64,000 nt of DNA from Paenibacillus alginolyticus DSM 5050 = NBRC 15375 (GTDB lineage Bacteria; Bacillota; Bacilli; Paenibacillales; NBRC-103111): positions 1 through 64,000 of the forward strand of contig NZ_KE383948.1 in the NCBI RefSeq assembly GCF_000422905.1. The letters are read 5' to 3'. The position numbers and the translations under genes were made by a program. Positions within the stretch are counted from its first letter, which is position 1. The number at the start of each line of letters is the position of its first letter. This document shows, piece by piece, positions 59,323 through 64,000 of this stretch. Under the pieces are notes generated by a model. The model saw only the letters and a list, made by a program, of their open reading frames with translations. It did not search any database and was not told the origin of the DNA.

Positions 59323-59952
59323 ATAGAACTTACATCCCGTCAAATGGAAATCATAGAACGTGTAAAAAAACATGCTCCGATTACCGGAGAAAACTTAGCA
59401 GAAATGCTAGGGATCGCTCGGCCTACCATTCGTTCCGACCTAGCCCTGCTTGTTATGCTTGGTTATTTGGATGCGAAGCCTAAGGTTGGTTATTTTCTCG
59501 GCCAAACGCTGGAGCGTGAGGAATCATCCTACAAAAAGCTGGATGGCATTTATGTGAAAGATGTTATGGGTTTGCCTGTCGTACTTCAAGAAACAGCTAC
59601 GGTGAATGATGCCGTAGTCTCTCTTTTTCTGGAGAATGTAGGCACACTGATGATTGTAAGCTGTAATCGGGCATTAGTTGGTATTGTCTCTAGAAAAGAT
59701 TTGTTAAAGGTAACCTTAGGCAATGCGGGTGCGCCTTCTATGCCGATTAGTCTTGTGATGACGAGACAACCGAACATCGTTACCGTAAGCCCAGAGGACC
59801 ACGTCATTGATGCTGCGCGAAAAATGATGCATCATCAGGTTGACAGCCTGCCCGTTGTGAGTATGGAACCTGAACAAGATCAGGTTGGCGTTATAGGACG
59901 TATAACAAAAACAACCATGACCAAATTATTGTTGGAACTAGCTGCGATTTAG
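59323..59952 (+). CDS. ccpN: CcpN-type repressor of gluconeogenic genes
   Basis: A 209-residue regulator: an N-terminal HTH (QMEIIERVKKHAPITGENLA, then ARPTIRSDLALLVMLGYLDA) and two CBS domains (about residues 70-130 and 135-205) that bind nucleotides. The sequence follows B. subtilis CcpN closely, including YFLGQ after the HTH, EDVGTL-like ENVGTLMIV and VGIVSRKDLLKVT. The start is unusual: homology to the CcpN N-terminus (TIELxxRQ) extends upstream of ATG 59344 to ATA 59323, 7 bases after GGGAGGG, and no ATG, GTG or TTG lies in that stretch. ATG 59344 has no ribosome binding site. It lies between ppdK and the PPDK regulator. Confidence 0.85.
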   Translation: MELTSRQMEIIERVKKHAPITGENLAEMLGIARPTIRSDLALLVMLGYLDAKPKVGYFLGQTLEREESSYKKLDGIYVKDVMGLPVVLQETATVNDAVVSLFLENVGTLMIVSCNRALVGIVSRKDLLKVTLGNAGAPSMPISLVMTRQPNIVTVSPEDHVIDAARKMMHHQVDSLPVVSMEPEQDQVGVIGRITKTTMTKLLLELAAI

Positions 59953-59965
59953 GAGGTATTCACGG

Positions 59966-60766
59966 GTGGAGGAGAAAGTCCATACGATATTCGTTTGCTC
60001 GGACTCGGTTGGGGAAACGGCAAACACGGTTGTTCAAGCGACAATTCGTCAGTTTAACGCTAGTCAAGTTCATGTAAGGCGATTTGGAACGATGCGTACG
60101 GAGGAAGAGATCCGAAGTATGATGGAGGAAGCTTCCCGACTTGGCAGTTTTGTTGTATATACGCTCGTTCTTCCGGAATTAAGAGAGATGATGCGTCAAG
60201 AAGCGATTCGCTTAAACGTGACAAGCATAGACATCCTAGGTCCTGTTATGCAAGCTTTCATAGATACTTTTAATGATTCTCCCAAAAGGAAAGCAGGGCT
60301 GCTGCACCAAATGGACGAAGAATATTATAAGCGGGTCGAAGCGATTGAGTTTGCTGTTAAAAGCGATGACGGTAAAGACACAAGCGCTCTAAAACAAGCT
60401 CACATTGTTCTGTTGGGCGTTTCAAGGACGTCGAAAACACCGCTAAGCATTTATTTGGCGCATAAAGGATATAAAGTAGCTAACTATCCTTTAGTACCGG
60501 AAGTAAAGCCGCCGCAGGGGTTGTTTACGCTTAAAAAAAGCAAATTGATCGGATTGACGATGAGCGCTGAGCAGCTTGTGAAGATCCGTACGGAACGGCT
60601 GAAAGCAGTTGGGCTGCCATTTGGCGCTAAATATTCAGCATTAGAAAGAGTGGCGGAAGAGCTAGAGTATGCGTTCGGATTGTATAAGCAGCTTGGATGT
60701 ACCGTGATTGATGTCACCGAAAAAGCCATTGAGGAAACGGCTGGTATCATTCTGGACGCCATGTAA
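59966..60766 (+). CDS. Pyruvate, phosphate dikinase regulatory protein (YqfL/PDRP)
   Basis: A 266-residue DUF299 bifunctional kinase/phosphorylase that inactivates PPDK by ADP-dependent phosphorylation of the Thr next to the catalytic His and reactivates it by Pi-dependent removal. Family motifs are FVCSDSVGETANTVVQA at the N-terminus and the P-loop LLGVSRTSKTPLSIYLA (about residues 151-167), followed by KVANYPLVPEVKPP. The start is GTG 59966, after GGAGGTATTCAC. It follows ccpN by 13 bases, the same pair order as ccpN-yqfL in Bacillus, and its target ppdK is two genes upstream. Confidence 0.94.
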   Translation: MEEKVHTIFVCSDSVGETANTVVQATIRQFNASQVHVRRFGTMRTEEEIRSMMEEASRLGSFVVYTLVLPELREMMRQEAIRLNVTSIDILGPVMQAFIDTFNDSPKRKAGLLHQMDEEYYKRVEAIEFAVKSDDGKDTSALKQAHIVLLGVSRTSKTPLSIYLAHKGYKVANYPLVPEVKPPQGLFTLKKSKLIGLTMSAEQLVKIRTERLKAVGLPFGAKYSALERVAEELEYAFGLYKQLGCTVIDVTEKAIEETAGIILDAM

Positions 60767-60806
60767 ACGCGATTACTTGGTTTTAAATAGCATGACTTAA
60801 ACGATG

Positions 60807-60846
60807 ACGAACTTTAGAAGCGATTCTAGAGGCTCGTTTTTTTTCT
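60807..60846. terminator. Terminator of the gluconeogenic operon
   Basis: ACGA ... CTTTAGAA (60807-60819) pairs with TTCTAGAG ... TCGT, followed by about eight T (to 60844). It lies between convergent genes and is probably used from the plus side. Confidence 0.8.
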
Positions 60847-60852
60847 GCCATT

Positions 60853-61044
60853 TTATTTCCGATCGATTGGCCGCCGCTTCAAGCCGCTTAGGCTGATCGG
60901 TTTTTCAATTTCCGCATAGTTGTCATCGATATCTGCACGAATCGAATTCAGCAGATGAATAGCATGGCTTCTTTCGTCGTACTCAGGAATCAATTGGATC
61001 AATTCTTCTAATCGTTTTAATCTCGTTTCTGTTACAAACCTCAT
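60853..61044 (-). CDS. Small hypothetical protein
   Basis: A 63-residue, highly charged protein with two predicted amphipathic helices (TRLKRLEELIQLIPEYDERSH and AIHLLNSIRADIDDNYAEIE) and a basic C-terminus (GLKRRPIDRK). AGAGGAGC lies about 8 bases before the ATG, which supports translation. No signal or membrane helix. I do not recognise the family. It is convergent with the gluconeogenic operon and divergent from cysJ. Confidence 0.6.
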   Translation of the reverse strand: MRFVTETRLKRLEELIQLIPEYDERSHAIHLLNSIRADIDDNYAEIEKPISLSGLKRRPIDRK

Positions 61045-61214
61045 TAGCGAAGCTCCTCTGCATAAATCCTGTATCCTACAATATTCGTCAATGACTGCTC
61101 ATATCGGTCTATACGTTTCCGAGGTTTTTACCCCTTTATCAATATTACTGATAGATCACATAAGATCATTCTAATTGACCAATTTCGACATACATGATAG
61201 TTTCAAGAGAGTGA

Positions 61215-61237
61215 AAATAATGCGAAAAATGTATAAT
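61215..61237 (+). promoter_or_regulatory. Candidate cysJI promoter
   Basis: A perfect TATAAT (61232-61237) lies 40 bases before the cysJ start. No good -35 box is seen 17 bases upstream, so an activator may be needed. The following AGGAATTACTATC could belong to a sulfur-regulator site, but I cannot assign it. Confidence 0.45.
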
Positions 61238-61277
61238 AGGAATTACTATCATTGCAGGCTATGAGAGGTGGATATTC

Positions 61278-63110
61278 TTGGTACTTCAAGTAACAAACAG
61301 TCCTTTTAATCAAGAACAAGTAGAATTGCTTAATCGATTACTTCCTACATTAACGGAAACACAACGAATCTGGTTGAACGGGTATCTCGCGGCAATTCAG
61401 GGGTCAGCGGTCGTGACGACTTCGAGTGCAGTGCCTGTGGCTCCCTTAGCGACTTTGGCGGCGAATGCGCCGGTACTCTCTAAAGAGGTGACCGTACTAT
61501 TCGGATCACAGACGGGTAAAGCTCAAGGTTTAGCGAAGAAAATGTCCAAAAAGCTGGAAGAGCAAGGTTTTCAGGTAACGCTCTCTTCGATGGCCGACTT
61601 CAAACCTAATAACTTGAAAAAGATTCAAAACTTGCTTGTTCTAGTGAGTACTCACGGAGAAGGAGATCCACCGGATAACGCCATTTCCTTCCATGAATTC
61701 CTTCATAGCAAGAGAGCTCCTAAACTAGAGGATTTGCGGTTTTCCGTGCTTTCACTTGGAGATACTTCCTACGAGCTTTTCTGTCAAACAGGTAAGGATT
61801 TCGACAAGCGTCTGGAAGAGCTGGGCGGCAAGCGCCTTGCGCCGCGCGTCGACTGCGACGTGGATTTCGATGAGCCTGCTGCCGAGTGGATGAGTTCCGT
61901 GTTAGGCGCTTTAAGTGAAGCTTCCGCGGTCTCGAATGTTGGAAGCGGCGCCGGAGCGGCAGTGGAAAGCGGTACTGAATCCGAATATTCGAGAACAAAT
62001 CCGTTCCAAGCCGAGGTTCTTGAGAATTTGAATCTAAATGGCCGTGGATCTGACCGTGAAACCCGCCACATCGAGATTTCCTTGGAGGGATCCAATCTTC
62101 AATATGAACCGGGTGACTGTTTAGGGATCTATCCGGAGAACCACCCGCGTCTTGTGGACGAATTGATCGAAGCCATGGGATGGAAATCGGAAGAACTCGT
62201 TACTATTAATAAAAATGGCGAGAAGCGTACATTGCGCGAGGCGCTGCTTCGTAATTATGAAATTACTGTGCTGACGAAGCCTCTGCTGGAGCAAGCGGCA
62301 AAGCTGAATGCAAGCAATGGGCTGCAAGAGCTGTTAGTTGCAGGACGCGAGCAAGATCTTAAATCTTATCTCAGTGGGCGAGATTTATTGGATCTTGTGC
62401 AGGATTACTCCTTTAAGGGCGTATCCGCGGGCGAGTTCGTAGCGATCCTTCGGAAAATGCCTGCTCGACTTTACTCGATCGCAAGCAGTTCCAAAGCTTT
62501 CCCAGATGAAGTTCATGTTACTGTCCGCACAGTTCGTTACGAGGCCCGGGGAAGAGAACGTTACGGCGTGTGCTCCGTGCAGCTCGCTGAGCGAATCAAG
62601 TCTGGTGAAACGCTGCCAGTGTACATTCAAAACAACCCGAATTTCAAGCTTCCCGAGAACCCGGAAACGCCTATCATTATGATCGGACCTGGCACGGGCG
62701 TCGCTCCGTTCAGAGCCTTTCTTGGAGAAAGAGAAGAGACTGGTGCCGAAGGCAAATCATGGCTCTTCTATGGGGATCAGCATTTCTCCACAGATTTCCT
62801 TTACCAGATTGAATGGCAGAAATGGCTTAAAGATGGCGTGTTGACGCGCATGGATGTTGCGTTCTCCCGTGACACCGACCAGAAAGTATACGTGCAGCAT
62901 AGGATGCTTGAGAAGAGCGCCGAGCTCTATAAATGGCTTCAAGAAGGGGCAAGCGTGTACGTATGTGGTGACGAAAAGAAAATGGCACACGACGTTCATG
63001 CGACCCTGGCAACAATTATTGAGCAAGAGGGCGGATTCAGCTCGGAGGAAGCAGCGGAGTATTTGACCCGTATGCAACAGCAAAAACGTTATCAGAGGGA
63101 TGTTTACTAA
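61278..63110 (+). CDS. cysJ: Sulfite reductase [NADPH] flavoprotein, alpha subunit
   Basis: A 610-residue diflavin reductase. A short N-terminal helical region is followed by an FMN flavodoxin domain (VTVLFGSQTGKAQGLAKKM; STHGEGDPPDNA; SLGDTSYELFCQTGK), a connecting/FAD domain (ARLYSIASS with the FAD-binding RxYS, then GVCSVQLAERI) and an NADPH domain (MIGPGTGVAPFRAFLGERE; YVCGDEKKMAHDV) ending in a C-terminal aromatic residue (DVY). It passes electrons to CysI for sulfite to sulfide reduction. The start is TTG 61278, about 7 bases after AGGTGG. CysI follows 38 bases downstream. Confidence 0.95.
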   Translation: MVLQVTNSPFNQEQVELLNRLLPTLTETQRIWLNGYLAAIQGSAVVTTSSAVPVAPLATLAANAPVLSKEVTVLFGSQTGKAQGLAKKMSKKLEEQGFQVTLSSMADFKPNNLKKIQNLLVLVSTHGEGDPPDNAISFHEFLHSKRAPKLEDLRFSVLSLGDTSYELFCQTGKDFDKRLEELGGKRLAPRVDCDVDFDEPAAEWMSSVLGALSEASAVSNVGSGAGAAVESGTESEYSRTNPFQAEVLENLNLNGRGSDRETRHIEISLEGSNLQYEPGDCLGIYPENHPRLVDELIEAMGWKSEELVTINKNGEKRTLREALLRNYEITVLTKPLLEQAAKLNASNGLQELLVAGREQDLKSYLSGRDLLDLVQDYSFKGVSAGEFVAILRKMPARLYSIASSSKAFPDEVHVTVRTVRYEARGRERYGVCSVQLAERIKSGETLPVYIQNNPNFKLPENPETPIIMIGPGTGVAPFRAFLGEREETGAEGKSWLFYGDQHFSTDFLYQIEWQKWLKDGVLTRMDVAFSRDTDQKVYVQHRMLEKSAELYKWLQEGASVYVCGDEKKMAHDVHATLATIIEQEGGFSSEEAAEYLTRMQQQKRYQRDVY

Positions 63111-63148
63111 GTTCAAATCCCAAAGATCGCGAGAGGAGAAAGGCCAAA

Positions 63149-64000
63149 ATGTCAGAAAACAACTTACTTTCAAAGAACAGTGCACCGCATAGCGAAGTCG
63201 AGCACATTAAAATGAGAACCAATTACTTGCGCGGGAGTCTCGAAGAGACACTGATAGACGCAATTACGGGGTCCATCCCTGAGGATGATAACCGTTTGAT
63301 GAAGTTTCACGGAAGCTATATGCAGGATGACAGGGATCTGCGCAATGAGCGGCAAAAGCAAAAGCTGGAGCCGGCTTATCAGTTCATGCTGCGTGTGCGT
63401 GCCGCTGGCGGAATCGTTACACCAGAGCAATGGTTGATGATGGACCAGGTCGCACAGAAGTATGCGAACGGAACAATCCGTTTGACGACGCGTCAATCTT
63501 TCCAGCTTCACGGTGTACTGAAGTGGAATTTGAAGAAAACGATCCGTGAAGTGAATGATTCGTTGTTAAGCACATTAGCCGCGTGCGGTGACGTTAACCG
63601 TAACGTCATGTGTAATCCGAATCCTTACCAGTCAGATGTTCATGCTGAAGTATACGAATGGGCAAGCCGCGTAAGCAACCATCTGGATCCACAGACCAAA
63701 GCCTATCACGAGATCTGGCTTGACGGCGAAAAAGTAGTGGACAGCCAAGATGGTGTTGAGCAAGAGCCGATCTATGGAAAGGTTTATTTGCCGCGTAAGT
63801 TCAAAATCGGTATTGCTGTGCCGCCTTCCAATGATGTAGACGTCTTCTCGCAAGATCTGGGTTTCATTGCCATTGTTGAAGATGGTCGTCTGAAGGGCTT
63901 CAATGTATCCGTTGGCGGCGGCATGGGGATGACTCATGGCGATCCGTTGACTTACCCGCAAGTGGCCCAAGTGATTGGATTCATCACGCCGGATCAAATG
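63149..64000 (+). CDS. cysI: Sulfite reductase hemoprotein, beta subunit (partial)
   Basis: The gene starts at ATG 63149 after GAGAGGAGAAAGG and stays open to the window end (284 codons seen), so only the N-terminal half is present. It reads SEVEHIKMRTNYLRGSLEE, then LRVRAAGGIVTPEQWLMMD, the siroheme/sulfite-binding TTRQSFQLHGVLKWNLK and GDVNRNVMCNPNP, all typical of CysI. The iron-sulfur cysteines lie beyond the window. It is co-transcribed with cysJ for cytosolic sulfate assimilation. Confidence 0.95.
   Translation, partial: MSENNLLSKNSAPHSEVEHIKMRTNYLRGSLEETLIDAITGSIPEDDNRLMKFHGSYMQDDRDLRNERQKQKLEPAYQFMLRVRAAGGIVTPEQWLMMDQVAQKYANGTIRLTTRQSFQLHGVLKWNLKKTIREVNDSLLSTLAACGDVNRNVMCNPNPYQSDVHAEVYEWASRVSNHLDPQTKAYHEIWLDGEKVVDSQDGVEQEPIYGKVYLPRKFKIGIAVPPSNDVDVFSQDLGFIAIVEDGRLKGFNVSVGGGMGMTHGDPLTYPQVAQVIGFITPDQM

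Noticed and set aside
61239..61252. CymR-type operator downstream of the cysJ -10 box
   Set aside because: AGGAATTACTATC is only loosely similar to what I remember of that motif; it is not strong enough to call.

Overview
The window looks like a chromosomal segment of a spore-forming Paenibacillus-like bacterium (Bacillota). The signs are YheC/YheD and GerAB-type spore proteins, several YesM/YesN two-component systems beside LplA/LplB/LplC-type sugar ABC importers, CcpN/YqfL-type gluconeogenic control, and strong AGGAGG-type ribosome binding sites. I see no rRNA or tRNA gene and no CRISPR array.

Layout. 0-3 kb: a SnoaL-like protein, a secreted protein of unknown function, two decayed small genes, repeats, and a YheC/YheD ATP-grasp protein. 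3.1-7.4 kb: an ABC-2 exporter (ATPase, permease, NEW3-like membrane-anchored protein) followed by an OmpR-type response regulator and a histidine kinase. 7.4-8.5 kb (minus strand): a GerAB-type spore germination permease. 8.6-15.8 kb: a cell-wall-sugar (MurNAc) operon of MurR/RpiR regulator, YbbE-like serine hydrolase, sugar ABC importer, BadF-type kinase (MurK-like) and MurQ etherase. It is closed by a terminator and followed by four tandem 113-bp repeats. 16.4-30.6 kb: an alpha-mannoside locus of YesM/YesN, an LplABC-type importer, GH125, a large clan GH-A enzyme and GH38. 31.5-32.1 kb (minus strand): a DUF2238/YjdF-like membrane protein. 32.4-45.9 kb: a second mannoside locus of GH130 phosphorylase, YesM/YesN, SBP, LplB, LplC, a second SBP, and a secreted multidomain enzyme with three CBM-like modules. 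Two promoters in this locus share one architecture. 46-53 kb: a FAD/Rieske oxidoreductase, then a compact type III polyketide synthase cluster (PKS, methyltransferase, FAD oxidoreductase, MMPL exporter). 53.1-54.8 kb: a dead group II intron whose 3' part is split by a degraded IS1182-type element. 55.3-60.8 kb: a gluconeogenic operon of GapB-type GAPDH, an SR1P-like 58-residue peptide, pyruvate phosphate dikinase (PPDK), CcpN and the PPDK regulatory protein. 61-64 kb: assimilatory sulfite reductase cysJ and cysI, the latter running off the end.

How it works together. The two mannoside loci could jointly import and degrade mannose-rich glycans such as yeast mannan or N-glycans. The MurNAc operon would salvage peptidoglycan sugars. 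The 55-61 kb operon puts a gluconeogenic GAPDH, PPDK, PPDK's own bifunctional regulator, the CcpN repressor and a peptide resembling the GapA-binding peptide SR1P into one transcription unit, with CcpN-like operator sequences upstream. I regard this as the most interesting arrangement in the window. Functions are inferred from motifs and neighbourhood read by eye; no database search was run.
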